Below the pieces are notes generated by a model. It saw only the letters and a program-made list of their open reading frames with translations, was not told the origin of the DNA and made no database searches. Below, piece after piece: positions 9,439 through 18,510 of a stretch of 64,000 bases of DNA. This DNA is from Nonomuraea solani (lineage in GTDB: Bacteria; Actinomycetota; Actinomycetes; Streptosporangiales; Streptosporangiaceae), in NCBI RefSeq assembly GCF_900108335.1, contig NZ_FNVT01000001.1:1232977-1296976 (forward strand). The letters run 5' to 3'. Position 1 is the first letter of the stretch. Every line of letters begins with the position of its first letter. Both the position numbers and the translations under genes were made by a program.

Positions 9439-9450
9439 CGGCAGTAGTGG

Positions 9451-9839
9451 TTAACAGGAGAAATAAAGGTCGCCGGTGTCGTAGAGACACGTGTCCGGCC
9501 CGTCGTCTCCGTTCAGGACGTCGCCGCCGGGGCCGCCCCAGAAGATGTCGACGCCGCGGTCTCCGTACATCCGGTCGTCGCCGCCACCGCCGACGAGCCG
9601 GTCGCTCCCCTGGCCGCCCTTGAGTGTGCTGGGCAGGGAAGTGGCGTTGAGGATCCGATCGTCGCCGTCGAAGGGCTGCACGGTGATGCCGGTGACCCCG
9701 GCGCAGTCCACGGTGTCCGCCGCGATCTGGGTGCACCCCGCCCCCGCCGACACGCTGTCGCATGATCCCCCTTCCCCGTGCCGGCGGAGGCCCCGCCGGC
9801 CGTAAGCAAGAGGTAGGTCATGGGGGAAGGGCCGAACAT
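9451..9839 (-). pseudogene. Small RTX-like calcium-binding repeat protein, apparently frameshifted
   Basis: The distal part (from about 9776 down to 9451) encodes a Cys-rich start, then glycine/aspartate nonapeptide-like repeats such as GGGGDDRMYGDRG and GGPGGDVLNGDDG. These are the Ca2+-binding motif of RTX/hemolysin-type proteins. A plausible short signal peptide (MTYLLLTAGGASAG) lies immediately upstream in a different frame, starting at 9839 or 9821. The two frames meet at G-runs (plus-strand cccccttcccc near 9768-9777), an obvious indel site. If intact the gene would make a ~125-residue secreted protein. A GTG at 9753 could start the distal part alone (100 residues, no export signal). 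True frameshift and sequencing error cannot be separated here. Confidence 0.5.
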
Positions 9840-9862
9840 GGAAAAGTACTCAGGTGGGGTGT

Positions 9863-9883
9863 GCCCTGGGGCATTGACAGGGC
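9863..9883 (-). terminator. Hairpin after the aldo/keto reductase
   Basis: GCCCTG and CAGGGC arms with a 9-nt loop, immediately downstream of the stop codon of the minus-strand reductase gene. A simple factor-independent-like stem with no U-run. Confidence 0.35.
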
Positions 9884-9884
9884 G

Positions 9885-10850
9885 TCACTGCCAGTCCAGA
9901 GAGCCCCGGGCCGCCCAGTAGGTCCGCGGGTCCTCGGCCAGGGCGGCGAGGCGGTCGTCCAGCTTCGAGTCCCAGCCGACGGAGGTCGCGGTCAGGTTGC
10001 TGTGGAGCTGTTCCACGGAGGCGGCTCCGCTCAGCACCACGCCGGCCCACGGCCGGGCCAGGGCGGCGGCCAGGGCCAGGGCGTCCGGGGAGACGTCGCG
10101 GTCGCGGGCGGCGGTGGTGAGGGCGGGCGGGGCGGCGTGCGCGGTCAGGCGGCCGTTCGCCACACCCTCCTTGACGATCACGCCCATGCCCGACCGGTAC
10201 GCCCTCGCCAGGGCCGGGCCCGCGGAGGGTTCGAGCAGGTTCCAGGTCGCCTGCACCGTGTCGAACAGGCCGGTCTCGACGGCCCGGTCGATGGTGTCCC
10301 CCTGGCGAGGGCCGGTGGTGGACAGGCCGATCGCCACGCCGGTGGCGCGCAGGTCGCGCAGCTCACCGAGAACGGCCTCGTCGTCGAGCACGCCGCTCTC
10401 CACGGTGGCCGAATGGATCTGGTACAGCGACAGGTGCTCGCCCAGCAGCTCCCGCGTCTCGCCGAGCTGGCGGCGCAGGTGGCCGGCGGACAACTCCTTG
10501 ACCTCGTGCTCGGCGGCGTCCATGCGCCAGTCGCCGACGTAGGCGTACCCCCATTTGGAGCCGACGGTCACCGTCCCCGGCGCGATGGCGCGGTCGCGCA
10601 GCCAGCCGGCCAGGAACTCCTCGGCCCGGCCGTAGGAGCGGGCCACGTCGACGTACCGGATGCCGGCCGCCAGCGCCGCGTCCAGGACCGCCCAGCTCCG
10701 CGCCCGCATCGTGGCGACGCTGCGATCGTCGCCCAGGTCACGGTCCCGGCCGAGGGCGATGTAGGCCGGGCGGCCGAGCGCGGCCAGCCCGATCCCCATG
10801 GGGGTCACGCGCAGTCCGGCCCGGCCCAGCGACTCGGTTTCCTTGGTCAT
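9885..10850 (-). CDS. Aldo/keto reductase family oxidoreductase
   Basis: A 321-residue (alpha/beta)8 NAD(P)H-dependent reductase. The catalytic tetrad is visible: D68 and Y73 in YVDVARSYG, K99 in VGSKWGY, and H146 in YQIHSA. The C-terminal cofactor region (VLSGAASVEQLHSNL) matches the family. Length is standard. Substrate cannot be read from sequence; the closest style is the L-galactose dehydrogenase/YajO-like group. It is monocistronic, bounded by hairpins on both sides. Confidence 0.85.
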   Translation of the reverse strand: MTKETESLGRAGLRVTPMGIGLAALGRPAYIALGRDRDLGDDRSVATMRARSWAVLDAALAAGIRYVDVARSYGRAEEFLAGWLRDRAIAPGTVTVGSKWGYAYVGDWRMDAAEHEVKELSAGHLRRQLGETRELLGEHLSLYQIHSATVESGVLDDEAVLGELRDLRATGVAIGLSTTGPRQGDTIDRAVETGLFDTVQATWNLLEPSAGPALARAYRSGMGVIVKEGVANGRLTAHAAPPALTTAARDRDVSPDALALAAALARPWAGVVLSGAASVEQLHSNLTATSVGWDSKLDDRLAALAEDPRTYWAARGSLDWQ

Positions 10851-10865
10851 CCCGCCAGTTCATCA

Positions 10866-10897
10866 CACGGCCCCCGCACCGGAGCGCGGGGGCCGTG
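10866..10897 (-). terminator. Strong 12-bp hairpin terminator after the M23 peptidase gene
   Basis: Perfect arms CACGGCCCCCGC and GCGGGGGCCGTG with an 8-nt loop lie 11 bp beyond the stop of the minus-strand peptidase gene and just before the reductase start. Confidence 0.65.
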
Positions 10898-10908
10898 CGC
10901 GCGAGAAA

Positions 10909-11817
10909 TCAGGAACCGCAGTGCTCGAAGCCGCTGGTGTACGAGCTGCTCCCGACGGAGCCGCCCCACTTGACGCACTGACCGGGCGCGGACCGCTTGA
11001 CCGGCCCCGCGTAATAGCCGAAGCTGCCCGAGTTCGTCGTCCTGCTCTCCCCTTCCGGTTCGATGAAGGCCGACATCGACGTCGCCGTCCCGATGCTCGT
11101 CGTCTTCAGCGTCGCGACGCAGTTGTAGCCGTTGCCCGAGTTGTAGAGCAGATAGGCACGACCGCCGGTGAGCGCGGCCGAGTCGATGACCGCGTAACCG
11201 TCGCCGCAGACCTCTTCGGGGGTGTACGGGTTGCCGCCGCCACCGCACGCGTTGGTGCTGGTGACGGCCTTCTTCTGGCCCAGGGACACGGTCACGCCGT
11301 CCACGGTGGGGCTGGTGTCCAGCCCGCCGCCGGAGGTCCGCTGCTCGTAGTGCAGGTGCGGCGCGTTGGAGCCGCCCGTGGAGCCGACCGTGCCGATCGC
11401 GGTGCCCTGGCTGACGGTCATCGAGCCGCCGGCCGCCCGGACCATGGTCGCGAGGTGGGCGTAGCGGGTCCTGGTGCCGTCGCTGTGACGGACCTCCACC
11501 CACTTGCCGTAGCTCGTGCTGCCCGCGTCGTTGAAGTACGCGGTGCCGGCGGCGGTGGCACGTACGGTCTCACCGTTGATGTCGTCGCCGCCGTAGTCCT
11601 GCCAGTCGATGGAACCCGACGGGTTGTGACCGGGGGACCAGTTGTTGGCGGTGAAGGTCTTTCCGCAGTTGAACGGACTCTTGTGGGACGTGGCCAGAGT
11701 CTCGACGGGGTCCGCGGAGGCGGTTTGGGGGACCAGCGCCGTCGCGAGAGCGACGAACAGGGAAAGAGTCGCGGATTTGAGGGCCATGGGCCGTAGCGGC
11801 CTTCCGGTCATTGGCAT
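10909..11817 (-). CDS. Secreted M23 family metallopeptidase (cell-wall endopeptidase)
   Basis: 302 residues from the ATG preceded by AGAGGTGAGC; a longer in-frame extension lacks such a site. A signal peptide spans ~1-36 (ATLSLFVALATALVPQTASA). The LytM/M23 zinc site is visible: H and D in SPGHNPSGSIDW and the HxH of NAPHLHYEQ. Such enzymes cut peptidoglycan cross-bridge peptides outside the cell. The last ~100 residues form a separate Cys-containing beta-rich domain (YAVIDSAALTGG...) that in my recollection often accompanies actinobacterial M23 or serine proteases and may bind wall material. The upstream region contains a 16-bp palindrome. Confidence 0.88.
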   Translation of the reverse strand: MPMTGRPLRPMALKSATLSLFVALATALVPQTASADPVETLATSHKSPFNCGKTFTANNWSPGHNPSGSIDWQDYGGDDINGETVRATAAGTAYFNDAGSTSYGKWVEVRHSDGTRTRYAHLATMVRAAGGSMTVSQGTAIGTVGSTGGSNAPHLHYEQRTSGGGLDTSPTVDGVTVSLGQKKAVTSTNACGGGGNPYTPEEVCGDGYAVIDSAALTGGRAYLLYNSGNGYNCVATLKTTSIGTATSMSAFIEPEGESRTTNSGSFGYYAGPVKRSAPGQCVKWGGSVGSSSYTSGFEHCGS

Positions 11818-11866
11818 GCTCACCTCTTGAACAGGGGGAGTAGGGGGATGCCGGGAGAAGACGTAC

Positions 11867-11882
11867 GTTCCGGGCCCGGAAC
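11867..11882. promoter_or_regulatory. 16-bp perfect palindrome upstream of the M23 gene
   Basis: GTTCCGGGCCCGGAAC lies ~50 bp upstream of the M23 peptidase start codon in the short gap to the next gene. It is a likely dimeric regulator site; no cognate protein is evident nearby. Confidence 0.45.
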
Positions 11883-11943
11883 ACATTGATCGTGAAGATA
11901 TCTCCGAAAGATCTCTTCATCAATGCCTTGCAGTGTGAAAGTT

Positions 11944-12657
11944 CTAGCCGGGCCGATAACAGCAGCGCATGCCCGTCTGTACGGTGGTGCGGAGTTCGCC
12001 GCCGATCACCGGGTCGGCCTGCGCGATGCGGTCGAGCGCGCGTCTGATGGCCTTGCTCACCGCGACCCGCGCCCGCTCGGCGCTGCCGGCGAAGGGGCGG
12101 ACCCGCCCGGCGAGCCCGGTGGCCGCGGTCAGTTCGTCGAGCAGCCAGTCGCGCTCCGCGCGCGCGGTGGCCGCCCGTTCCGCGTCGTTCATCGCCTCGA
12201 AGTCGTCGATCTCGGACTCCAGCTCCGACAGCCGCTGCTTGTACCGGCGTCTGGCCAGGTCGTCGAGGACCGGCTGGGCGTCCTCGACGACCTGGCCGGC
12301 CGGCCGGTCGGGCAGCGCGAAGCCGCGGACGAGTTCGAGGGCGGGAATCTCCTGGTGCGGGTTGGCGAGCAGGACGGCCAGGTGGTTCATCCCCACGCAC
12401 TGGCCGACGTAGGCCGTCCGCCCGGCCGCCTCGACGCGCCAGCGCCGCCCCACCCGGCGGCAGGACGCCGGGCCGTCGCTCTGCCGGGTCAGCAGGTCCT
12501 GGACCGCCAGCAACCGGCGCTCGGCGTCCGGGCCGGCGTCCAGGACCAGGTCGACGACGTGCCGCAGCAGTTCCGCCAGCAGGTCGGCCGTCGTACGTGG
12601 CGGTCTTGTCGCCGCCGTTCCCGGCAAGACGGACAGTTCGCGACGTGAACGGGCCAT
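11944..12657 (-). CDS. Hypothetical protein with C-terminal actinobacterial regulator-tail domain
   Basis: 237 residues, start supported by GAGGAGGGGG. Residues ~65-110 look like a small beta/winged fold (WRVEAAGRTAYVGQCVGMNHLAVLL). Residues ~135-165 are an acidic coiled coil (RRRYKQRLSELESEIDDFE). The tail (AERARVAVSKAIRRALDRIAQ, then TGMRCCYRP) resembles the C-terminal module found on some large actinobacterial ATPase or regulatory proteins, from memory of the family. Here it stands alone. It follows the LAL regulator in the same direction with a ~90-bp gap and may be an accessory of the regulatory genes. Function unknown. Confidence 0.6.
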   Translation of the reverse strand: MARSRRELSVLPGTAATRPPRTTADLLAELLRHVVDLVLDAGPDAERRLLAVQDLLTRQSDGPASCRRVGRRWRVEAAGRTAYVGQCVGMNHLAVLLANPHQEIPALELVRGFALPDRPAGQVVEDAQPVLDDLARRRYKQRLSELESEIDDFEAMNDAERAATARAERDWLLDELTAATGLAGRVRPFAGSAERARVAVSKAIRRALDRIAQADPVIGGELRTTVQTGMRCCYRPG

Positions 12658-12747
12658 TCCCCCTCCTCGGCCGTGGTCCTCAGACCGTACGGGCGCGGCG
12701 GGGCGGCACGAATCGGTGCCCGTTGCCCATTTTCCGGCGCGGGATGC

Positions 12748-15381
12748 CTAGCTTTCCGCCTCGGCCAGTCCCAGTTCGGCGGCGCGGTCGGCGGCGGCCG
12801 CGCGCGTCGGGGCGCCGAGCTTGGCGAGAATGGCGGAGACGTGGTGGGCGACGGTCCTGGCCGAGATGAACATCGCCGCGGCGATCTCCTGATTGGTGTA
12901 CCGGGCGCAGAGCAGGGCCAGCACCTGACGCTCGCGCCGGGTCAGCCCGAACGGATGCTCCCTGGTCGCGGCCCGCGGCCCGGCCGGGAGCGACCGGACG
13001 CCGAGCCCGCGCAGCCGCTGCCGGACGATCCGGGCGGCGGGGGTCGCGCCGAGACCGGTGAAGATCTCCAGCGCCCGGCGCAGCGCCTGTTCCTCCGGGG
13101 TGTCCGCCAGGGTCATGGCGGCGTCGTAGAGGCAGCCCAGATCGGCCCAGGCCTGCGCGGACTTCATCGGATGATCGTCCAGCCACAGCCGGTACGGCTC
13201 CGCCAGGTCACCCGGCGCCGGGCGCGCGGAGCCGGTCCGCACCAGCCAGACGGCGACCGCGCCGCGGTCCCAGATGTCGCATCCGGGGGAGGCCTCCTCG
13301 GCGAGTTCGGTCTCGTGGCGGGCGCGGTCCGCGTCCCCCTCCAGCCAGTGCGCCTCGGCGCGGGCCAGCCGGACCGGCACGATCTGCTGCGGCTCGGCGG
13401 TACGGTCCGCGGTCGCGGCGGCCTCGTCGAGATACTCCCAGGCGCCGGGCTCGCCCCGGCGGGCTCGCAGCACGCCGATCTTCCGCAGGACGCACAGCCG
13501 GTTGCAGGAGTAGGCGGTGGCGGCGGCGAGCAGGTCGGCGCTGAGCGCGGCGGCCTCGTCCCAGCGGCCGCTCCACTCCAGCACGGTGGCCCACTCGCTC
13601 CTCAGGTGCGTCGCGTACGTGGTGAGGTCGTGCTCGTCGCAGTAGGCGAGACCCTCGGTCATGTACCGTTCGGCGTCGGCGAACTGGCGCTGGCTCGCGT
13701 GCATGGAGCAGAGGTTCGCGTACGCCCGTCCCGCCTGGTCCTGGTGGCGGCCGGACAGCGCGATCTCCAGCGCCCGGCGCATTTGCCCGGCCCAGGCGCC
13801 GCCCGTGGCCGCGGCCGACACCGCCTGGGTGTTGAGCACGTCGCTGAGCACGTCGGTGGCGTTCAGGGGTTCGGCGATCGCCTGCGCCCGCAGTGCCAGG
13901 GCGGTCGCCAGGTCGTGCTCGCCCTGCAGCATGCGGCGGTTGGCGTGGACGGCGTACGCCCAGGCCAGCTCGGCGCTCGGGCCGAGCGGTTCCAGGATCG
14001 ACACGGCGGCCTCGGCCGCGGCGACCGCCTGGTCCGCACGGCACAGGTTCCACCAGATGCGCGACATCCGCCGCAGCGCGGCGCCCTCCCGCGGCCGATC
14101 GCCCGCCGCGCGCCACTGGGCCAGCGCCTGCTCACCGGCCTCCGCCGCCTCCGGCCACAGGTCGAGCAGGGCCAGCTCGTCGGCGAGCCCCTCGTACAGG
14201 CCGGCGAGCGTCGCGGCGTCCGGCCTGTTGTTCAGCCCGGGGAGTGCCCCGTCCGCGAAGCGCAGGGCGCGGCGGAACTGTGCCGCGGCCTCGCGGTGCG
14301 AGGCCAGCCAGGCCGCGCGCCGGGCCGCGGCCGGGGCGTGCCGCAGCACCGCCCCCGCGTCGCCGGCGGCCTCGGCGTGGAAGGCCATCCGGGCGTCGTC
14401 GTCGCATCCCATGCCCGCCAGAGCGGCCAGGACCAGGCCGTGGACGGTACGCGCCCGGTGCGCCGGCACCGCCCCGGCCACCGCGAGCCGCGCGATCTCA
14501 TGCCGGAACCGCAACCATGAGCCGTCCTCGATCATCAGCCCGCACCCGAGCAACTCGTCCAGGACCGGCGCCGGGCAGTCGGTCACCGACTCCAGCAGCC
14601 GCGACTCGACCCTGGTCCCGGTCAGCGCCGCCACGTCCAGCACCCGGCGCGACTCGCCGTCCAGGCGCATCGCCCGCGCCAGCACCGCGTCCCGCGCCGA
14701 CGGCGGCACCTCGCGCACGCCCGCCCGCACGACCTCGGTCACGTAGAACGGGTTCCCGCAGGTCAGCCGGTGCAGCTCGGCCGCCTCCCAGCCGGTCCCG
14801 GCGGCCATCACGGCCACCGCCGCCGCCGACAGGGGTGCCAGCGCGATCCGCCGCGCCGGCCGCCGCACGACGAGATCGCCGAGGGCGGCACGCAGCGGAT
14901 CACCGGTCGCCAGGCCCTCGTCCCGGTAGGTGACGATGATCAGCACAGGGGCGTTCGAGAGCCGCCGGGCCAGGAACCGCAGCAGGTCCAGGGTCGCCTC
15001 GTCGGCCCAGTGGACGTCCTCGACCACGACCACGTTCAGCGCCCCTGGCTCGCTCACCGCACGCAGGAACCCCCGGAACAACTCCTCACGCCCGGCCTCC
15101 GCACGGCACAGCTCCAGCAGCGCGCCGCCCCGCTGGTCGGCCACGTCGAAGAGCGGCCCGAGCGGGCGCGGCGTGGACAGGCCGTCGCACATGCCCCACG
15201 ACCAGCGGGCGTCCGGCAGGTCCCGCTGGAACCGCTCGACCAGTGCCGACTTCCCGACGCCCGCCTCGCCCGAGACCAGGACCAGCCGCCCGGCGCCGCT
15301 CCGGGCCTCGGCCGCGTACTCCGCCAGCGACGCCAGCGATGCTTCCCGCTCCAGCAACCGCATTCCCGAAGTATCCGCCAT
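12748..15381 (-). CDS. LAL-type LuxR family transcriptional regulator
   Basis: 877 residues. An N-terminal AAA-type ATPase has Walker A GEAGVGKS near residue 40 and a Walker B-like VVVVEDVHWADE near 130. A long TPR-like alpha-helical middle follows. The C-terminal LuxR helix-turn-helix (LTRRERQVLALLCARYTNQEI, conserved T-V-A-H-H-V) occupies the last ~65 residues. LAL regulators sense ligands or ATP and often activate biosynthetic clusters. It begins 15 bp after the SARP gene in the same direction, so the two probably form a regulatory operon facing RiPP locus A. An ATG 18 bp downstream is an alternative start. Confidence 0.88.
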   Translation of the reverse strand: MADTSGMRLLEREASLASLAEYAAEARSGAGRLVLVSGEAGVGKSALVERFQRDLPDARWSWGMCDGLSTPRPLGPLFDVADQRGGALLELCRAEAGREELFRGFLRAVSEPGALNVVVVEDVHWADEATLDLLRFLARRLSNAPVLIIVTYRDEGLATGDPLRAALGDLVVRRPARRIALAPLSAAAVAVMAAGTGWEAAELHRLTCGNPFYVTEVVRAGVREVPPSARDAVLARAMRLDGESRRVLDVAALTGTRVESRLLESVTDCPAPVLDELLGCGLMIEDGSWLRFRHEIARLAVAGAVPAHRARTVHGLVLAALAGMGCDDDARMAFHAEAAGDAGAVLRHAPAAARRAAWLASHREAAAQFRRALRFADGALPGLNNRPDAATLAGLYEGLADELALLDLWPEAAEAGEQALAQWRAAGDRPREGAALRRMSRIWWNLCRADQAVAAAEAAVSILEPLGPSAELAWAYAVHANRRMLQGEHDLATALALRAQAIAEPLNATDVLSDVLNTQAVSAAATGGAWAGQMRRALEIALSGRHQDQAGRAYANLCSMHASQRQFADAERYMTEGLAYCDEHDLTTYATHLRSEWATVLEWSGRWDEAAALSADLLAAATAYSCNRLCVLRKIGVLRARRGEPGAWEYLDEAAATADRTAEPQQIVPVRLARAEAHWLEGDADRARHETELAEEASPGCDIWDRGAVAVWLVRTGSARPAPGDLAEPYRLWLDDHPMKSAQAWADLGCLYDAAMTLADTPEEQALRRALEIFTGLGATPAARIVRQRLRGLGVRSLPAGPRAATREHPFGLTRRERQVLALLCARYTNQEIAAAMFISARTVAHHVSAILAKLGAPTRAAAADRAAELGLAEAES

Positions 15382-15396
15382 ATCCGCTCAGATTGG

Positions 15397-17241
15397 TCAG
15401 CTTGCCGATTCGATACCTTCGGCCCCGTTCTCCCGTGCGCCGTCGGCGGCGGAGCGTTCCCTGGCGTAGATGCGGACGAGCTCCGGGATGCGGTAGCGGG
15501 GCGGCCCGCCGTCCGCCGCGCCGTCCACGTCCAGGAGATGGACGTCGACGAGCTGTTCCAGGACGTCCTCGGCGCAGGCGGGAAAGCAGCCGAGCAGCGC
15601 GGCCGCCACCCAGGACGAGAACTTCCTGACCTCCAGCAGGCTCAGCGCGTGCAGGAGCCGCCTGGGGGCCGGTTCCAGGCAGCCATAGGTACGCGCGAGG
15701 CTGGCCCGCACGTCGAGCTGGCCGAAGGCGAGTTCGTCCAGGCGGTGGCGCTCGTCGGCCAGGCGGGTGGTGAGCCGGCTGACGCTCCAGTGCTCCTTGG
15801 CGGCCAGCCGGGCACCCGCCACCCGGAGCGCGAGCGGCAGGTGCCCGGCGAGGGCGGCCAGCTCGTACGCGGTGCCCGCCTCGGCCGCCACGCGTTCCCC
15901 GCCGACGATCCTGGCCAGCAGTTCGACGGCGGGCTCCGGGTCGAGCACGTCCAGCCTGACCTCCTGGGCGCCGGCCAGCGGGGTGAGGCGTCTCCTGGCG
16001 GTCACCAGTACCCCGCAGGAGGCCACGCCGGGCAGGAGGGGCTCGATCTGGGCGGCGTCGGCGGCGTCGTCCACGATGACCAGCAGCCGCCGGTGGGTCA
16101 GCAGGCACCGGAACCGCTCGGCCCGCTCCTCCAGGTTCGCCGGGATGTCGGCGGGGGCGGCGCCCAAAGCGCGCAGGAACCTGGCCAGCACGTCGGAGGG
16201 ATCGAGCGGCTCGCACCCGCTGCCGCGCAGGCTCACGTACAGCTGGCCGTCGGGGAAACGGTCGCGCAGGCGGTGGCCGACGTGCACGACCAGCGCGGTC
16301 TTGCCCACGCCGCCCCGCCCGGACACCGCCGCGACCGGCACCGCGGTGCCCTCCGAGGCGAGCAGGATCCGGCTCAGGTCGGCGGTCTCCCGCTCCCTGC
16401 CGGTGAAGTCGGCGATGTCGGGCGGCAGCAGACAGGGGGCGTGCGCGGCGGGGTCGGCAGGTGGGAGAGCCGAACGTGGTGATGGGTCCCCCGGCGGTGG
16501 GTCGCGCAGCAGGTCCAGGTGCGCCTCCCGCAGCGGCGGGGAGGGATCGACGCCGAGATCGTCGGCCAGCCGGCGCCGGATCGACTCGAACAACCGCAAC
16601 GCCTCCGCCCGGCGCCCGCACGCCCCCAGCAGTCCCAGCAGCCTGGCCTGGATCGCCTCGTCGTAGGGGAACTGCACGGCCACCGCCTCCACGGTGGCCA
16701 GCGCCTCGGCCGCGCGCCCCGCCCCCAAGGCCAGGTCCGCGAGGGCGCTCGCGCAGGCCAGCCGCTCCCGGTCGAGCTGGAGCGCCGCCGGGTCGCCGCG
16801 CAGCCACTCCGACGCGTCGGCCAGCACGTTGCCCCGCCACAGCGCCAGCCCGCCGGCCAGCGCGGAGACGGGATCCTCCTGATCGAGCGCGACGGCGGCA
16901 CGGGCGCGGAAACGGTGGGCGTCGACCTGGTCCGGAGGGACGTCGAGCCGGTAGCCGCCGGGGGCGAACCGCACCGCGGCCTCCGTGCCCGTGTGGTGGT
17001 GCAGCCAGGACCTGAGCCGGGAGGCCGCGGTGCGCAGCGCGGCCGTGGTGCCGCCCTCCGGACCCCAGACGCGGGTCAGGAGGCGGCTTTCGGTAACCGG
17101 TTCGGGGGCGTCGATGAGCAGCGCGGCCAGCAGCGACCGGACCTGCCGGCCCCGGGGTTCCAGGCGCAGCCCACCGGCGCGTACCTCCAGCGGGCCCAGG
17201 ATCCGGAAATCGGCGGACACCTCAGCAATGCCGTCGGTCAC
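15397..17241 (-). CDS. SARP/AfsR-type regulator with NB-ARC ATPase domain
   Basis: 614 residues from a GTG with a good GGAGG site. An OmpR-like winged helix (~10-95; ALRTAASRLRSWL) is followed by a bacterial transcriptional activation domain (~100-245; GYRLDVPPDQVDAHRF, ending ADDLGVDPSPPLREAH). An NB-ARC ATPase comes next, with Walker A VSGRGGVGKTAL and Walker B LLVIVDDA. The AfsR TPR region is missing, so it is shorter than AfsR (~1000 residues). SARPs activate secondary-metabolite operons by binding short direct repeats near -35. The divergent position to the radical SAM operon makes it the likely cluster activator. Confidence 0.9.
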   Translation of the reverse strand: MTDGIAEVSADFRILGPLEVRAGGLRLEPRGRQVRSLLAALLIDAPEPVTESRLLTRVWGPEGGTTAALRTAASRLRSWLHHHTGTEAAVRFAPGGYRLDVPPDQVDAHRFRARAAVALDQEDPVSALAGGLALWRGNVLADASEWLRGDPAALQLDRERLACASALADLALGAGRAAEALATVEAVAVQFPYDEAIQARLLGLLGACGRRAEALRLFESIRRRLADDLGVDPSPPLREAHLDLLRDPPPGDPSPRSALPPADPAAHAPCLLPPDIADFTGRERETADLSRILLASEGTAVPVAAVSGRGGVGKTALVVHVGHRLRDRFPDGQLYVSLRGSGCEPLDPSDVLARFLRALGAAPADIPANLEERAERFRCLLTHRRLLVIVDDAADAAQIEPLLPGVASCGVLVTARRRLTPLAGAQEVRLDVLDPEPAVELLARIVGGERVAAEAGTAYELAALAGHLPLALRVAGARLAAKEHWSVSRLTTRLADERHRLDELAFGQLDVRASLARTYGCLEPAPRRLLHALSLLEVRKFSSWVAAALLGCFPACAEDVLEQLVDVHLLDVDGAADGGPPRYRIPELVRIYARERSAADGARENGAEGIESAS

Positions 17242-17427
17242 GCGTACCTCCGTGAGAAACCCTGGCTCCCGAACACTCTTCGGTCCGGCCGTGCCGGCGG
17301 ATCGCGCGGGAGCGGATTTCAGCCCGATTACAGACGGCGGGCGCGGCCGTCATCGAACGGCTCACCGGCCGCAAACGGCGCCTGCCAGCGTATGGCCTCG
17401 GAAGTTCGGCCACCGGAAGGCGAGCGC
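17242..17427. promoter_or_regulatory. Divergent promoter region between SARP gene and RiPP locus A
   Basis: A 186-bp intergenic region. AACGGC occurs as a direct repeat at 17356 and 17374, followed ~12 bp later by TATGGC (17391), a possible -10. SARP sites are usually heptamers 11 or 22 bp apart, so the 18-bp spacing is only suggestive. Confidence 0.3.
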
Positions 17428-18510
17428 ATGCATCTGGCAGACATCATCACCCTGCGGCCACAGCCGGGAGGGGCGATCTTCTTCGGGCTGACCCGCCGCT
17501 GCCCGCTGCTGTGCCGGCACTGCTCGACCGCCTCGCTCATGAGCAGCGAGCAGCACGAGGCCGGGTTGTTCACCCGCTTCGCCGACACCTTCACCCCGGA
17601 GGACCACCCGGAACTGGTGCTCATGACCGGCGGCGAGCCGCTGCTGCGTCCTCAACTGGTGACCGCCATCGCCCGGCGCGCGCGGCGGGCCGGGGCGCGC
17701 TCCGCGCTCATCTCCGGCATGTTCTTCGCCCGCGAGGAGCGCGTCCCCGACCGGATCGCCGAGGCGATCGCGTCGGTGGACCACTTCGTGGCCAGCATCG
17801 ACATCTTCCACGAGGAGCAGGTCTCGCGCGCCGCGGTGTTCGCCGTGCTCGGCCGGCTGCTGGAGTCCGGCAAGGACGTGAGCGTGCAGGCCGTGGGGCT
17901 GGACGACGCGGATCCGTACCTGGAGGACATCACCCGCGACGTGCGGGAGACCTTCGACGGCCGGGTGCCGATGCTGGTCGCGCAGGTCGGCGCCGCCGGC
18001 CGGGCGGCCGACTGGCTGAGCGCGCCCGGCGGCGGCGTGCACACCCTGAACCTGCCCGCCGCGCTGCCCTGCGACATGGCCGCCTGGCCCACCATCGCCT
18101 ACGACGGGACCGTGCTGGCCTGCTGCAACCAGGACGTCATCGACCGGCGCGGGCCCGAGCACCTGCGGCTGGGCCACATCGGCGAGGACGGCTGGCCGGA
18201 GATCAGACGCCGGCTGACCCGCAGCCCGCTGCTGCGCGCCGTCCGCACGCTGGGGCCGCAGCCGCTGGCCCGCCGGGCGGGCGCCCCCACGGACGCCGGA
18301 TTCTGCGGCACCTGCATGGGCTTCTCCGAGCGCCCCGAGGTGGCGCGGCAGGCGTCGGACCTGGTCGCGGGCGAGGCGTTCGAGGTGATGGAGCAGACGG
18401 TCGAACGGCTGCAGGTGGAGGCCGGGCCCACGGTCTTCGCCCTCAGGCACGGCTCGCCCCGGTACGCCGGCCTGGTCACGCTGGGACACCGCGAGGAGGC
18501 CCGCTCATGA
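17428..18510 (+). CDS. Radical SAM/SPASM-like RiPP maturase 1 (locus A)
   Basis: 360 residues. The radical SAM cluster motif is C25-x3-C29-x2-C32 (RRCPLLCRHC), with the GGEP SAM-binding motif (MTGGEPLLRP) near residue 70. The C-terminal half carries a cysteine pattern for an auxiliary Fe-S cluster: CDM, YDGTVLACCNQD and CGTC, similar to SPASM/twitch domains that bind peptide-modifying clusters. It probably installs C-C or C-X crosslinks or another radical modification on the locus A peptide. ATG 17428 is the first start inside the conserved region; upstream frame extension overlaps the divergent SARP gene and is not coding. The gene ends in an ATGA overlap with the next radical SAM gene. Confidence 0.85.
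   Translation: MHLADIITLRPQPGGAIFFGLTRRCPLLCRHCSTASLMSSEQHEAGLFTRFADTFTPEDHPELVLMTGGEPLLRPQLVTAIARRARRAGARSALISGMFFAREERVPDRIAEAIASVDHFVASIDIFHEEQVSRAAVFAVLGRLLESGKDVSVQAVGLDDADPYLEDITRDVRETFDGRVPMLVAQVGAAGRAADWLSAPGGGVHTLNLPAALPCDMAAWPTIAYDGTVLACCNQDVIDRRGPEHLRLGHIGEDGWPEIRRRLTRSPLLRAVRTLGPQPLARRAGAPTDAGFCGTCMGFSERPEVARQASDLVAGEAFEVMEQTVERLQVEAGPTVFALRHGSPRYAGLVTLGHREEARS

Noticed and set aside
12000..12650. Plus-strand open frame opposite the regulator-tail protein
   Set aside because: No start context or domain; the minus frame has a strong Shine-Dalgarno, coiled coil and recognisable tail.
16519..17427. Upstream extension of the first radical SAM gene
   Set aside because: It overlaps the SARP gene on the other strand and translates to Arg/Pro/Gln-rich sequence; the conserved protein starts at 17428.
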